64,000 nucleotides of DNA from Vesta saturnalis (GCA_036346205.1 JARFJB010001977.1:723001-787000), one strand, 5' to 3'. Positions 21,092 through 37,157 are shown, counted from the stretch's first letter. Notes: generated from the letters alone by a model not told the origin. Translations and numbers: made by a program.

Positions 21092-23536
21092 TGGCGTTGC
21101 TAACAAACATTACTATAGAAATTTTAGATTTGTGGTCACGCAAACAAATATACTTGAGTAACTTATGTTGTGGAAGGAAAACACGTAATACTACATTTAA
21201 AAATTACAAACCTTTGATTAGCTTCTCAAAATACGATTAGACATACGTGTCTCAGTATGTTTTCTAAAACGTAAATTCATTTTATTTTCATGTATTCATT
21301 CGAGTTTGGAAGTATATCAATGCTATTTTAATTAACATGTTGTAACGGTTACATGTGCAAAGCTCTTCTTTTACTTAGTACAAATATATTGAGTAAAGAC
21401 ATTCGAAGGGATTTATTCAACGTTATCTTATGTAGACCTACTTAAGAAACAGTTTCATTTGAAATTACGTAATTTTTTTCACCTCCAAATGTTTTTCTTT
21501 GGAGTACCTAATGTCAGAGAATGTGGAAGGAAATGTGCCGAATATTGCCAAAAATATGTAGGGTTCTAATTTTATCCTTAAAGAAACATTATGCTGGTGT
21601 CATGTGAGGGAAGCCAACAATCACAATATCTACTTCAAACTGTTACAGTAGCGAATCTAACGTATATTTTTAGGAAGAGTGTGACAAAAATATTTTATGC
21701 ATTTGATTTTAAAAAGTAGATAAATAGGCCAGACCTCAAAAACATATTACTAATCTGACCAATCTAGTTTTACACTACAGATGACAATAACATAAAATCA
21801 GTAAGTTAATGAGATTAATTAAATCACTTTAGTTTGCTGATCTCCAAGAAAATGCTTTAAGTATAGAATTCAAATTACCTTAGAAATCTTTAAATTGTTC
21901 TTTTAAATACGGATTAGTTTGGAATAATAATGATAATTTATTCTTTCCTATTCCACTTTGCAAATTGTATAAGTAAGTTATGGAAATTGAACATTAACAA
22001 CCTTGGAAATTTTATTCAAATTAATTTCAGTAAAATGCTTACACTTTGCAACTACATTATGTATTCATTCTTCAATTTAAATAACAAGGCAAATAAAGGG
22101 TAGACATAGCTAAAAAGAAAAAAGAATCAATGAGAGGAGGTTTATAAATTGAATAGCTTAATAATCATGCTTAAAAGAATATATATTTCTCTCTTTTTTT
22201 TCTTGATCCAAAATAATCGCCTTTAGTAGATCAAATTAAAAAACTTACATAAGTAGATAATAATAAAAATGTTACGCAAGACGTGAGATCGTAAATACAG
22301 TGTGTTTGTTTATATTAATTAAGAAAATTAACTATAGTTAATATTAATGCGAGCTTCTGGTTTAAATAATTCGTAAGGATTTATAAAGTTTTAATAAAAG
22401 CAGAATTTTAATTTTTCCTTTATACCTACTTGCTTCAGTGCTAATAAATTTGCTTGATAACGTACGCATTTACCTTTCCGGAATTACAACGTACAGTTTA
22501 CGTCCTGGAAATCTCGGCTTCCTTATTTAATTTATGATAGAGCATTGGATGGTCATAATATATTTTTAAAATTCTATCTCTGAAATGATTAAGGTATTAA
22601 TCATACCATCCCTGTCTCATTATGTACGGTTCGTATAATATTTTAATATATTATTTAAATTAGTTTAATACTACCAATTGTATAATTTCAATTTATATAA
22701 TAAATAATAAATTACTGTTTTATTTTTTTTTTCTTTCTAGCTACATGATACTTTTCAGAATTGCCTGCTACATTCAATTTCATATTTTTATTGTAATCGA
22801 ACATTCTTTTAGAAAGTAGGAATAAAGTAGAAAATTTTTGCACGTCTTGAATGGAGAAGAGTTTTAGTTTAGATAAAAATCACCAAATTGGGAAAAACAT
22901 AAAAGTCTGCACAAATTTTAATCGATAAGTTCAAATAAGATCGGACATAAATTGTCACATTTTTTATTGTATTGCATTTTTTTTTTTCCGTAATTTGTAA
23001 TATAAAACACGTTTCTCTATCTGGCACTAGTAATTTATTACACCTATTTCTAAATTTAGGGGCAGTTACCAATTGTTTGATCTGATGTCTTGGAATTCAA
23101 TGTCAGTCAGACCTATGAAAAGTGTCGTAATCTTATTGCTATGCTCTATAATTTGTAGGTGAAGCCGTGCGGTTCTTTTCGAACAAAAACTCATTAAATA
23201 TTATCATATTCTGGGCGCCACTGACTCCTAACTAAATTCGTCTACACTTGAGCCAGAAAGTGCTGAAGATGGAAGCTCAGTCTCTCTCACTATCTGATCC
23301 TTACCTTTACGCGACTGGCAACTGATCTCACTCGCTGCTTTCTTAACGTTTCTCAAGTAATTAAATAAATGTTTAATCAACTCAAAATAATAAATTTTAT
23401 TCATTAACATACACAACATTGATTTTATTTGTGGTTAATAATTTTCCACAAACTAAAATCAAAGAAAATAATAATTGTAGTCGGTTATTTTAACACTTTC
23501 GTTAAAATCCAATTTCCCCAATAATAATTATTTAAT

Positions 23537-23539
<3 letters not shown>
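21092..23539. other. Intergenic/intronic, nothing recognised
   Basis: About 2.4 kb of AT-rich DNA. Short minus-strand ORFs at 22,869-23,072 and 23,228-23,419 show no motif. A good acceptor-like TTTTTTTTTCTTTCTAG (22,724-22,740) is not followed by a convincing exon. Confidence 0.4.

Positions 23540-23624
<85 letters not shown>
23540..23624. repeat. (TA)n microsatellite, 85 bp
   Basis: Pure TA run ending five bases before the left end of the next transposon. Confidence 0.98.
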
Positions 23625-23625
<1 letters not shown>

Positions 23626-23629
23626 CACA

Positions 23630-25748
23630 CAGGGTGACCCAAACTCGATGGCGAAAACGAAAACAGCTGATTCCTCTGGCCAAAAGGAACAAAAAATTGT
23701 TAATACAGGGTGTATCTATTGTTGATGGTTTTCAAGATGTTAAGTTTTTTTTAATTTTTTCTATTTCGTGGACTTATTTTTTAAATCACGCTGTATCTTC
23801 CAAACTAGAAGAGTTACAAGAAAACACATTAGGAGAAATTTGTAGAAGATGAAATTGCCTTAAAGAATATTGAATTCATTCGAGACAAACTCATCATTCA
23901 ACATTTTTAATGATATAATGAATTCAGAAATGATTTTTTTTTCAAATCCCAAGACAAATTTCCAAGAGGAATATTTTTCCAATAGAGATGGATTTGATAC
24001 ATGGCCGATAAAGGAAAAACTTCCTTTTTTCATAACCTTCACAACGATATGAAACAAACTTATGGTTGACGTACTAATTACTGAATTGTTACGGGAATAC
24101 ACCTCAGGAAAAACTTTTAGAGCATAAAATTACCTACAAAAATATGGTAGAGTAGATGAGAATTGACGATTTGTCCCTCACTTTTCAATCAATCTGTACA
24201 TTTACGGTAAAAAATACGTCTCCTTTACTGATATCTTTTCACTACCGTAGCAACGACTTGACATTAGTAAGTTAGTTGTCAAAATTTGTTTGCTATTACA
24301 GTTTTGCTGATTTCAATACGAGTTCTTTCTGTTGTAGTGATATTGTAATTTAGTTTTTGAGTCGTTCTTGTTCTTGTTATTATTATTGTTCTTGTTCGTG
24401 TTCGTGTTTTTCTTCCTGAGTCATGTTTTCAAATGAAGAATATGCCTATATTCATTATTATTATGGTGTTGCCCAAGGGAATGCGAGTGAGGCTGCTAGA
24501 CTGTATGCAGCTGCTTTCCCAAGAAGAATTCATCCAGAAAGGGGAGTTTTCTCTAGAGTACACACTGCTCTAAGATAGAGAGGATCTTTTAGGATCCTAA
24601 GAGATCAAGAGGAATTTCATAATGTTGAGAGGATTGACGACGTAATCCAGCATTTGGAAGCAAATCCTGAGACTAGCTTGCGGCGGTCATCCAATGTATT
24701 GCAGATACCACGAGAAACAATACGGAGAACTCTTAAGGCTGACGGAAGACGTGCGTATCACGTGACGGGAGTTCAAGAACTTTTAGATGGAGATCTAGGT
24801 CGGCGGATTGAGTTTTGCCAATGGTATCTCAATTCAGTTAGGAATGATCGAGATTTCCAAAAAGCAATCTTGTGGACGGATGAGGCCACCTATACAAGGT
24901 CAGGCATCTTCAATATCCATAACACGCACGTCTGGGCACATGAGAACCCACATACTATGAGACCAAATAGCTTTCAACACCAGTTCAAAGTTAATGTTTG
25001 GGTTGGTTTACTCAACAATCAACTTATTGGTCCATATATTCTGCCAGATAGAGTCCCTCAAGGAATTGGTCTACAGCACTCAACCAACAACCAGGGAAGA
25101 GCTTATTGAAGCAATTCATAGATCAAGTCGGCTGATAACATAGAGACAAATTGCTTCAGCCACAGCTTCAGTACGATGACGGTGTGTCCAGTGTATAGCA
25201 GCAAACGGCAGTCATTTTGTAGCAACTCTTGACAATTTACGTATTTCTTGCCGTAAATGTACAGATTGATTGAAAAGTGAGGGACAAATCGTCAAATCTC
25301 ATCTACTCTACCATATTTTTGAAGGTAATTTTATGCTCTAAAAGTTTTTCCTGAGGTGTATTCCTGTAACAATTCAGTAATTAGTACGTCAACCATAAGT
25401 TTTTTTCATATCGTTGTGAAGGTTATGAAAAAAGGAAGTTTTTCCTTTATCGGCCATGTATCAAATCCATCTCTATTGGAAAAATATTCCTCTTGGAAAT
25501 TTGTCTTGGGATTTGAAAGGCAATTTCATCTTCTACGAATTTCTCCTAATGTGTTTTCTTGTAACTCTTCTAGTTTGGAAGATACAGCATGATTTAAAAA
25601 ATAAGTCCACGAAATAGAAAAAATTAAAAAAAAGTTAACATCTTGGAAACCATCAACAATAGACACACCCTGTATTAACAATTTTTTGTTCCTTTTGGCC
25701 AGATCAATCAGCTGTTTTCGTTTTGGCCATCGAGTTTGGGTCACCCTG
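23630..25748 (+). mobile_element. Tc3-like deletion derivative with 0.5-0.6-kb TIRs
   Basis: CAGGGTGACCCAAACTCG (23,630) and CGAGTTTGGGTCACCCTG (25,731-25,748) are perfect inverted termini. The arms run 23,630 to about 24,240 and about 25,246 to 25,748. The left arm has about 80 bp (about 23,862-23,944) absent from the right arm. TA follows the right end. The central transposase has lost its second and third catalytic blocks, so the copy is non-autonomous. Confidence 0.92.
24424..25233 (+). pseudogene. Tc3-like transposase with internal deletion
   Basis: The ATG at 24,424 starts MFSNEEYAYIHYYYGVAQGN, then a DUF4817-type helix-turn-helix (ASEAARLYAAAFPRRIHPER). After a stop near 24,577 it continues VIQHLEANPETSLRRSSNVL, LGRRIEFCQWYLNSVRN, catalytic block 1 ILWTDEATYTRSGIFNIHN, and FKVNVWVGLLNNQLIGPYIL. 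It then jumps, with a frame change near 25,052, to SLKELVYST, TREELIEAIHRSS and CIAANGSHF at the C-terminus. About 80-90 residues carrying catalytic Asp 2 and Asp 3 are missing, and two more stops occur near the end. The coding region is framed by perfectly paired TIRs. Confidence 0.88.
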
Positions 25749-25764
25749 TATATGTGTATATGTA

Positions 25765-27533
25765 CAGTGCATCCCATTTTGGTTGAGATAGCCAAGTATC
25801 TCGGTTGTTGTTGTTCTTTCGTACATAAGTTACAGTTCGTTTTTGAAAATTCACACGTTTTGGACCCCCTCCATATCTACTAAGTTTCTCAGCGATAATG
25901 TCAAATTGAAAACTTATCCCAAAGACAATTTTATGTAGAGTTCAGTGGCGCACTCAATTTTTTTTCGGGGTATGGTTATGGAGATATGACTCAAACTTAT
26001 GATTTTTTCAATGGAACACCCTGTATTTTATTACCTCATTAAATTCCTTATTTTTTTTCCTTCAAAATGATATATAATATATAAACATAAATTCTTCAAA
26101 AATGCTCCAAAATCACTAAAACATTGATTTTTAATAGTAGGCTATGGATTTTTCATACAAAGAAGTTCAAATTGAAGAAATACTACTTGTGATTTTTCCA
26201 TGAAAGGAACAAGAACAATACTAACACTAATTCACTAACAAAACACAAAACGCAGGTAACTAATAGCAACAAATAAATAGTAATAAAAAGTTCATAATGT
26301 AGAATAAGCAACTAATTAAGTATTTACTCATACTATTTCATTTCGAAATTATTCGGTAACTTATTCATTGAATTGTTCAAATTAATGTCCATTTTCCCTA
26401 ACACACAATTGACACAATTTCTTAATACGTTTTAATGCATTTAAAATTATGAAAGGACGATTTTGTAAATTGTGGAAAGCTGCCTCTGTTGTTCTTCAAT
26501 ATTATTGTGCCTCTTACCGTATATTTTATTTTTCAAAAAACCCCACAAAAAAGTCCACCACTGACAAATCAGATGACCTTGCAGGCCACCTAATAGGTCC
26601 ATTTGTTCCAATCCAATGGTCCTGGAAAGTTTCTTCTAAAAACGGCACAATCAACCTCGAACTGTGGGCAGAGTCACCGTCTTGTTGGAAGTAAATGGCA
26701 TTAAGATAGGCGAGGGGAACAATAAGAAACAGGCTACATTAAAACCAAATCGACCCTGTTGTTTACCGGTTTAAATATAATTCTAATGCTTCGTCAACAT
26801 TTTCGTGGCATTGATTGAAACATTGTATGATATCATACTTTTCGTTGTTCTGAAACAATCTTTCAGCCATTATAAAATTTCACAAATTAACAAAATCGCC
26901 AAACACAAACACAATAAAACGCATCAAAATTTATCATCACGACAGCAGATGTGTTGATTTCTCCACAGTCACTTGATAAAACAATGCTTCAAAAGTCAAC
27001 AACAGTGTTTGTAGCACCCATAACCTACTATAAAAAAATCACAAATAATAATCCCTGTAGTAAAACTTTGAAATCCATGGCACTCCATTAAAATTCAATG
27101 TTTTAGTAATTTTGGAGCATTTTTTAAAACTTCATGTTTATATATTATATATCGTTTCGAAGGAAAAAAAACGTAATTTAATGAGATAATAAAATACAGG
27201 GTATTCCATTGAAAAAATCATGTTTGAGTCCTATCTCCATAACGATACCCCTAAAAAAAAATTGAGTGCGCCCCTGGATTCTACGTAAAATTCTCTTTGG
27301 GACAAGTTTTCAATTTGACATTATCGCTGAGAAACTTATTAGATATAGAGGGGATCCCAAAATTGTGTTTTTCAAAAACACCCTGTAATTTATAAACGAA
27401 AGAAGTTAGGCAAAATCCGTTCAGGCCATCTTGAATTTCACAAAAAAGAGGCACAGGACCGCGGAAACCGCAAGGTTCTATCTTCAACAACAACCGACAT
27501 ATCTGGCTGTCTCAACCGAAATGGGATACACTG
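25765..27533 (-). mobile_element. Tc3-like deletion derivative with long TIRs
   Basis: CAGTGCATCCCATTTTGG (25,765) pairs with CCGAAATGGGATACACTG (27,516-27,533). TA flanks both sides. Arms extend to about 26,150 on the left and from about 27,015 on the right. The right arm carries extra sequence at about 27,410-27,490. The interior has a transposase reduced to its two ends. It lies 16 bp from the previous element. Confidence 0.9.
26361..26870 (-). pseudogene. Tc3-like transposase, N- and C-terminal remnants joined
   Basis: The minus-strand ATG at 26,870 gives MAERLFQNNEKYDIIQCFNQ, then CHENVDEALELYLNR, the DUF4817-type helix-turn-helix start, and a stop. The frame then reaches IYFQQDGDSAHSSRLIVPFL, which is catalytic block 2 (Asp kept), WIGTNGPIRWPARSSDLSVV and DFFVGFFEK (Asp 3 kept). 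After frameshifts the tail ends RIKKLCQLCVRENGH and FEQFNE. The middle of the protein with block 1 is deleted. The plus-strand 81-codon ORF (26,449-26,694) is its antisense shadow. Confidence 0.85.
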
Positions 27534-28509
27534 TACATATATAGAGATATAAACGGTTATTTATGTACCCGTAGCTTATATAAGCAGTACTCTCTTGAGC
27601 CCGAAAGAACCTGGTTGAACCCAACCCCGGGCTCGATAACGTACCCATGTGTATATTATGAAAATATGATTGTATAGGCATCAAAACGTGTAAATTCGAA
27701 AATTAGGTCGGGCTTCATAATGTCCGTTTATACCTCCACTATATACAGAATAGTTCTGAGGAGGCCGCTTCAGAGGTCGCTTTTATATACAAACTTACGA
27801 TCTTTACGAGCGGTACGTTGTGTAGCCCAGCATGCGGCAACCTTGGGATCACTTTTTAATAGAAAAACATGTGCACGTGTTGCACATCTTTAAAATACTG
27901 AAAATGTTTCCGTGACGTACGGGTACGCATATTTTTGATATGGTATTTCTCTCATAACAAAATTATTAAGTTACTGTAATCATAAAATTTATTTATAAGC
28001 TTTACATATTTTTATAGAAGTTATATACGAAGTTTTTAAGTACAACCCAGTTCCTTCCAGAATACAATGAACAATGTTTCATTATAAATTCTCTAACTTC
28101 ACATCACTTTCACTTTATAAACTGACTATTAATCACAAACCGGTGGTAATTACACTGACTTGGTACCTGACTAATTACCAAATTTCAATAAATAGAAAGA
28201 ATTTCCATTCATGTCTTAATGTCCCAATCCCCATGTCATTAGCATTCAATAAATATTTCTATTGTTCTTCCTCTTTCAATGGACAATAGAGGAAACGAAG
28301 CACATTTTTCAATAATTGCAATTTGATGTATTATCATATAAGCTAACATTTTATGTAGGCTTAAACAGAATAATTTTCCCATCTGCTTTCTAAAGACCTA
28401 AATGATCATAATTTATAATAAAAATTGATGATTTTGGTCTTAAATTATCTTAGATTTTAGATCTTTTTTAACATTATTGAGTAAATTAAACACAATAATT
28501 TCCGTTATT
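27534..28509. other. Intergenic, nothing recognised
   Basis: Contains small palindromes (CTTATATAAG at 27,577; CATGTGCACGTGTTGCAC near 27,870) but no coding remnant that I can identify. Confidence 0.4.
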
Positions 28510-28580
28510 TCCTATTAAAATACTTACCTATCCTGGTTGGGTTTTTTAAATCGTGTATTTGTATATCAAAGTTGCTAACC

Positions 28581-28608
28581 GTTTCGATAACACAGTTATC
28601 TTCGTCAG
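28581..28608 (-). ncRNA. Hammerhead-ribozyme-like core (perfect stem II)
   Basis: Minus strand: CUGACGA, A, GAUAAC, loop UGU, GUUAUC, GAAAC. This is the conserved CUGANGA...GAAA core with a perfectly paired 6-bp stem II. PLE terminal repeats are known to carry hammerheads. I could not define a clean stem III and NUH cleavage site nearby, so activity is uncertain. Confidence 0.55.
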
Positions 28609-28981
28609 TAGTAGTATTATCTAGTAAAATAGTTAAAATTGTTCAAATCAATTTTGTGAAATTTGAAAAATTAAAACATAAACATAAGCCTGCTATTAAT
28701 ATAACAGTTTGGAAAACGTATAAAGCCAACTATAGAATGCAATTTGGTAAAGAATAACTAGATCATTAAAAAATTAAATATTGTTAAACTATCTCGGCAT
28801 CGTAGTAAAAAAGTGAGTAACGATAATAGTTGTGCTTTACATTTCCTTAATTTTTCAAATGGTCTAATAGAACGATAAGTTTCCACCCCATAAATGACGG
28901 AAATGTGAAATATTACAACCTCGTATAGGTAACAAACAAAATACACCCACGTACCACACAAAATTAAAAAAAACTGAACGC

Positions 28982-29009
28982 GTTTCAATAGCTAAGCTGT
29001 CGTCATCAG
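28982..29009 (-). ncRNA. Second hammerhead-like core
   Basis: Minus strand: CUGAUGA, C, GACAGC, UUA, GCUAUU, GAAAC. Stem II pairs with one C-A mismatch and one G-U. It sits on the left arm of the head-to-head palindrome. The mirror copy on the plus strand at 29,020-29,038 has CUGAUGA and GAAAC but its stem II has shrunk to seven bases. Confidence 0.5.
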
Positions 29010-29127
29010 CGGTCGACCGCTGATGATGATATTGAAACGCGGTGTTTTTTTTAATTTTGTGTGGTAGGTGGGTTTATTTTGGTTGTTACAGATCCTGCCA
29101 CAGTTCCAGTGTTCCAGATTTTTTTTG

Positions 29128-30640
29128 CATTATATTAAAAATTCTACCGACTTTGTTGAAAAAATACATAATTTTGAAAATTGAAGGTGATATAATGGTC
29201 AGTTTTGACGTTGTTTTGCGTTTTACAAAAGAAACTATTAATCATATTGATCTTTTTCCAAAGGATATAACCATTCATTTTCAGCACTGTCTTACTACGA
29301 CTTATTTTCAGTGTAATAGTAAATTCTATGAACAGATTGATTGTGTAGCGGTCGGCGGAAAAAATACCCCATGAAAAATTACCCCGGAAAACAAACCCCA
29401 TGAAAAAATTCCCCAGGAAAAAATACCCCACTGAAAAAATACCCCGCAAACTCAGATCCATTTGCGAGTGTCTCAAACATTTAAATTCAAATTCGTTAAT
29501 ATTTCCTTTTTCCATACATATATCGAGTAAATATAATGATTTAATGATAAAAGGTATTTGACGTAGGGAGAAATAACACAAACAATAAAAGTAACTGTCA
29601 TAGCACCACATAAAAAGGAAAAAGGCAAACAAAGACGCAGCTTCTTTATGTGTTAATTTTTATTATTTAATGTTATAGGTATTGGTATTATACATTGTAA
29701 TATGTATTACAATATTATTTACAAAGTTTCTACAGATCTTATATCATGACTAATGGCACTTAAAAAATTTTCTAGGTTTCTGGATAATACATAACATAAT
29801 CACTCTTTTCTTGCAAGTCTCATTAGGGTTAGGGTTGTCATTAAAATAAGATTACAATTACCTTTCTCAAATGGTTATTGTTTACAAGAATAATGGAATA
29901 ACTAAATAGATAGTAATTAACAGATTATCGGAATGCGAAGATTAAATAGATACCATTAGTAATGCAAAATTTTCGAATTACCGTTTGGTTATTTTGCGGG
30001 GTATTTTTTCAATGGGGTATTTTTTCCTGGGGAATTTTTTCGCGGGGTATGTTTTCCAGGGTATTTTTTCATGGGGTATTTTTTCCGCGATTCTTGTGTA
30101 GTAATGGGTAGTCCCCTTAGTGCTACTATAGCTAATTTTTACATGAAAACATTTGAAACATGGGGAACTACAAGTTTTTGGTTTTTATAAATCCTAGCAT
30201 CCAGTTTACCATGGAAAAAGAAATTAATGAAGTTTACCATTTCTTGACATATTAATATCTAAAAATAGTAATTCATTATCGTTTAAGGTTTACAGAAAGC
30301 TGACACATACTGATAGATGTCTTCATAAATTATCCAACCACCATCCACGTCTGAAAATTTGTGTAATTAAATCTTTAGTAGATCGAGCAAAACGAAGTTG
30401 TGATCCAGACTTTTTAAAAGACGAATATAAATATTTAACAAAATCTTTACAAGGTAATGGATATTCACTTACTGATATTAATAATGTTATTACACCTTCT
30501 AGACACAACCTTAAAGAAAAACCAGTTCATAATATTGGTACTGCTTTTCTGCCTTGTACAACTAATGTTACCGATAGGACTGAAAAAATCTTTAAATTAA
30601 ATGTGGTATTAGGGCTATTTTTAAACCTACAAGAAAAATT
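29128..30640 (+). pseudogene. PLE reverse transcriptase, interrupted and decayed
   Basis: IKNSTDFVEKIHNFEN (about 29,131) and, one frame over, MVSFDVVLRFTKETINHI give RT motif A with its Asp, then LTTTYFQCNSKFYEQID. The inserted element follows, and after it VMGSPLSATIANFYMKTFE (RT motif B). The expected YVDD motif C is missing, apparently deleted near 30,174. Thumb-like text continues: INPSIQFTMEKEINEVYHF, THTDRCLHKLSNHHPRL, IKSLVDRAKRSCDPDFLK. With motif C gone the copy cannot be active. Confidence 0.85.
29349..30093. mobile_element. 745-bp non-autonomous TIR element with sub-repeat TIRs
   Basis: The left end has repeated AAAAAATACCCC units (29,357-29,446). The right end has the inverse GGGGTATTTTTTCC units (about 30,000-30,088). 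The interior is AT-rich with no transposase motif. TTGTGTAG is duplicated at 29,341-29,348 and 30,094-30,101, an 8-bp target duplication (hAT-like length; a MULE would give 9). It lies inside the PLE reverse transcriptase. Confidence 0.85.
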
Positions 30641-30916
30641 AAAGGACATTTAAGGTCACCTAAAGATGTATCAAATCCATTATTATCTTCCGGAGTGTAT
30701 CAGTTATCTTGTTCATGTGGAAAAGTATACATTAAAACCACAAAACGTAGCTTTGATACAAGACGTAAAGAACATATGAGATTTTGTAGATTAGGTCAAC
30801 CAGGGAAGTCCGCGGTAGCTGACCATGCCTTAAGTAATTTAAATCATGATATTCTATTTGACAATATGGAAATATTGTTAAGACAAACTCATGTTGGTAT
30901 TGAGATATACAAATAA
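30612..30916 (+). pseudogene. PLE GIY-YIG endonuclease domain
   Basis: FKPTRKIKGHLRSPKDVSNP leads into SGVYQLSCSCGKVYIKTTKR, the GIY-YIG core (usual form VY.I.C.CGKvYIGeT.R; here the final G is K). SFDTRRKEHMRFCRLGQPGK, SAVADHAL and THVGIEIYK follow, closing with a stop. This matches the endonuclease of Penelope/Poseidon-type elements, which nicks the target DNA for insertion. The frame here is open over 74 codons, but the upstream RT is broken. Confidence 0.85.
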
Positions 30917-31605
30917 TTTTAATAGACAAGAATAAAATCTCCGTTTAAATAATTTTAGCGTTTTGGTGCGTCTAAGTTTTTGCTGTTTTTCCTAGACCTT
31001 AAACTAAATGCTTTACTAATTATGTGTTGAATCACCATAGCAACGTAATTAGTTGAAATTAAAATTAAAAATTACATAAAACGTTCCTCATTATGCTTTT
31101 CATTGTTAAATAGCACTTACACTTATTGATAAAGCTATTTCTTTGTTAGATATAACTGGATTATTTTAAACGATGTCAAGTTTCTATTTGTGAAAGCTTC
31201 TATCAATTTCAAATTGAAGCTTTTCACAAATATACACTTACATCATATTTTGATTAAATTTTGTTAAATTTCTTTTGGTTGACATTTTTCATTGTTAATC
31301 TCGACCGTTAGAGAGTGTTCTGATTTGTCATCTTCAAGATAGTTTAACAATATGTAATTTTGTAATTCTCTAGTTGTTCTTTACTAAAATTGTATTCTAG
31401 AGTTGGCTTTACGTTTTCCAAACTGTTATGTTAATAGCAGGCTTATGTTTATGTTTTAATTTTTCAAATTTCACACAATTGTTTTGAACATCTTTAACAA
31501 TTTTATTAGATAATACTACTACTGACGAAGACAACTGTAAGTTTTTTAATTTTTGTTATTTAAAAAATCCAGAAAAGGTAAGTATTTTAGTATGTATAGT
31601 AGTGG

Positions 31606-32429
31606 TGAAAGTTTACATTTTCATATTCCGTTATTTCATGTTTGAAATTTTTCTGACAGTGTATTGACCTTGTTTCTCTACTTAAAATTGTTCGTATGAG
31701 AAGTGGTGTTATATTCCATAATACTTGAATTATCTTAATCTTCCGCTATTGCAAATAAAATACTGACGAACCTACTATTTTAGCGCATACTTTAAATAGG
31801 GCAGTTTCCTTGGAAAAAAGTCAAACTTATGGTCTTGATAGCCAAGAACTAAAAGTCGTACCTTACATTTATATGTTGATCAAAATTTTGAGGAGACTGG
31901 TGTTCAAAACCTTTCGTTGGGGTGCTAAAAATTGTGCGTTATCGGAATAAAGGTTGAGTGCGCAATACATATTTGTGTTTTCTTTTAAGATTATTTCATG
32001 GTCTTTTGATCTTAGATTCTATGTTGTGATAGGTGTGCAAAACTCTTGTAGCTCAGTCAGAGGTCGTGGGAAAAATTGTTAGACCAGAGGATAAGTTGTT
32101 AAATAACACTAGAACTGACTTAACTAACCTCAGAAAACACCACGCAAAAGAGGTTTAGCTCTCCTACATTTAATTTACTTTGATCCAAGCTGTGCGAATT
32201 AATAAGAATTTGAGACATGAACATTAAATTTCGATATATCATGTCTTTTTCAACTACAAAATTAATTATTAATTGATTGACAGCTATCTAACCATAACGA
32301 TCTGTTAAAATTACAAATAAAGCTCCACAATTTAAATGACCTTGTCAATACGTAACAAAAAGTGTAATTCGCAGAAATATAATTGAAAATAAGGAAAAAG
32401 AGAGAATAATAAGTGCACATCTATGTAAA
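31606..32429. other. Intergenic, nothing recognised
   Basis: AT-rich. A tRNA A-box-like GTAGCTCAGTCAGAGGTC (32,047-32,064) has no matching B box, so no tRNA gene is called. Confidence 0.4.
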
Positions 32430-32576
32430 ATAGCCAGAAAATCTCGACAACGCTGCCGGGATTCATAACGAACGGATAATGTATTATGTGTACAAAATTG
32501 GGCCACACAATGTTCTGTATATTAACGCGGAGGGTCGTGCTCAGTAGAGACCTGTTGCTATACCGAGCTCGATCCG

Positions 32577-32578
<2 letters not shown>
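32430..32578 (-). repeat. Dispersed repeat P, inverted copy
   Basis: The reverse complement matches 37,160-37,290, including GAGCACGACC, AATATACAGAAC, TACACATAATACATTATCCG and TTCGTTATGAATCCCGG. At both sites it lies beside a (TA)n array and pieces of the same Tc3-like family. Confidence 0.85.

Positions 32579-32664
<86 letters not shown>
32579..32664. repeat. (TA)n microsatellite, 86 bp
   Basis: Pure TA run directly before the left end of the Tc3-like element at 32,667. Confidence 0.98.

Positions 32665-37101
<4,437 letters not shown>

Positions 37102-37157
<56 letters not shown>
37102..37157. repeat. (TA)n microsatellite
   Basis: TA run next to dispersed repeat P. Confidence 0.97.

Larger units (their letters stand above)
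28510..29014 (-). mobile_element. Penelope-like element copy A, internally deleted
   Basis: Read on the minus strand from 29,014 it starts with the same sequence as copy B (next feature) and ends with the 3' region that copy B carries at 31,380-31,605. For example ATAAACATAAGCCTGC (28,679) is inverted at 31,440, and GGTAAGTATTTTA is shared. The reverse transcriptase is entirely missing. Two hammerhead-like cores lie in it. It meets copy B head to head at the palindrome centred on GGTCGACC (29,011-29,018). Confidence 0.75.
29015..31605 (+). mobile_element. Penelope-like element copy B
   Basis: Plus-strand PLE with reverse transcriptase remnants (29,128-30,640), a C-terminal GIY-YIG domain (30,612-30,916) and a 3' region (31,380-31,605) that is the inverse of copy A's. 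A partial CUGACGA motif occurs at 31,522. The body is split by a 745-bp TIR element at 29,349-30,093. Removing that insertion and one 8-bp duplicate restores the local reading frame. Confidence 0.85.

Noticed and set aside
22724..22760. Strong acceptor-like TTTTTTTTTCTTTCTAG as an exon boundary
   Set aside because: The sequence after it lacks a sustained open frame or a matching donor.
32047..32064. tRNA-like A box GTAGCTCAGTCAGAGG
   Set aside because: No B box or acceptor-stem pairing follows within 90 bp, so no tRNA gene.
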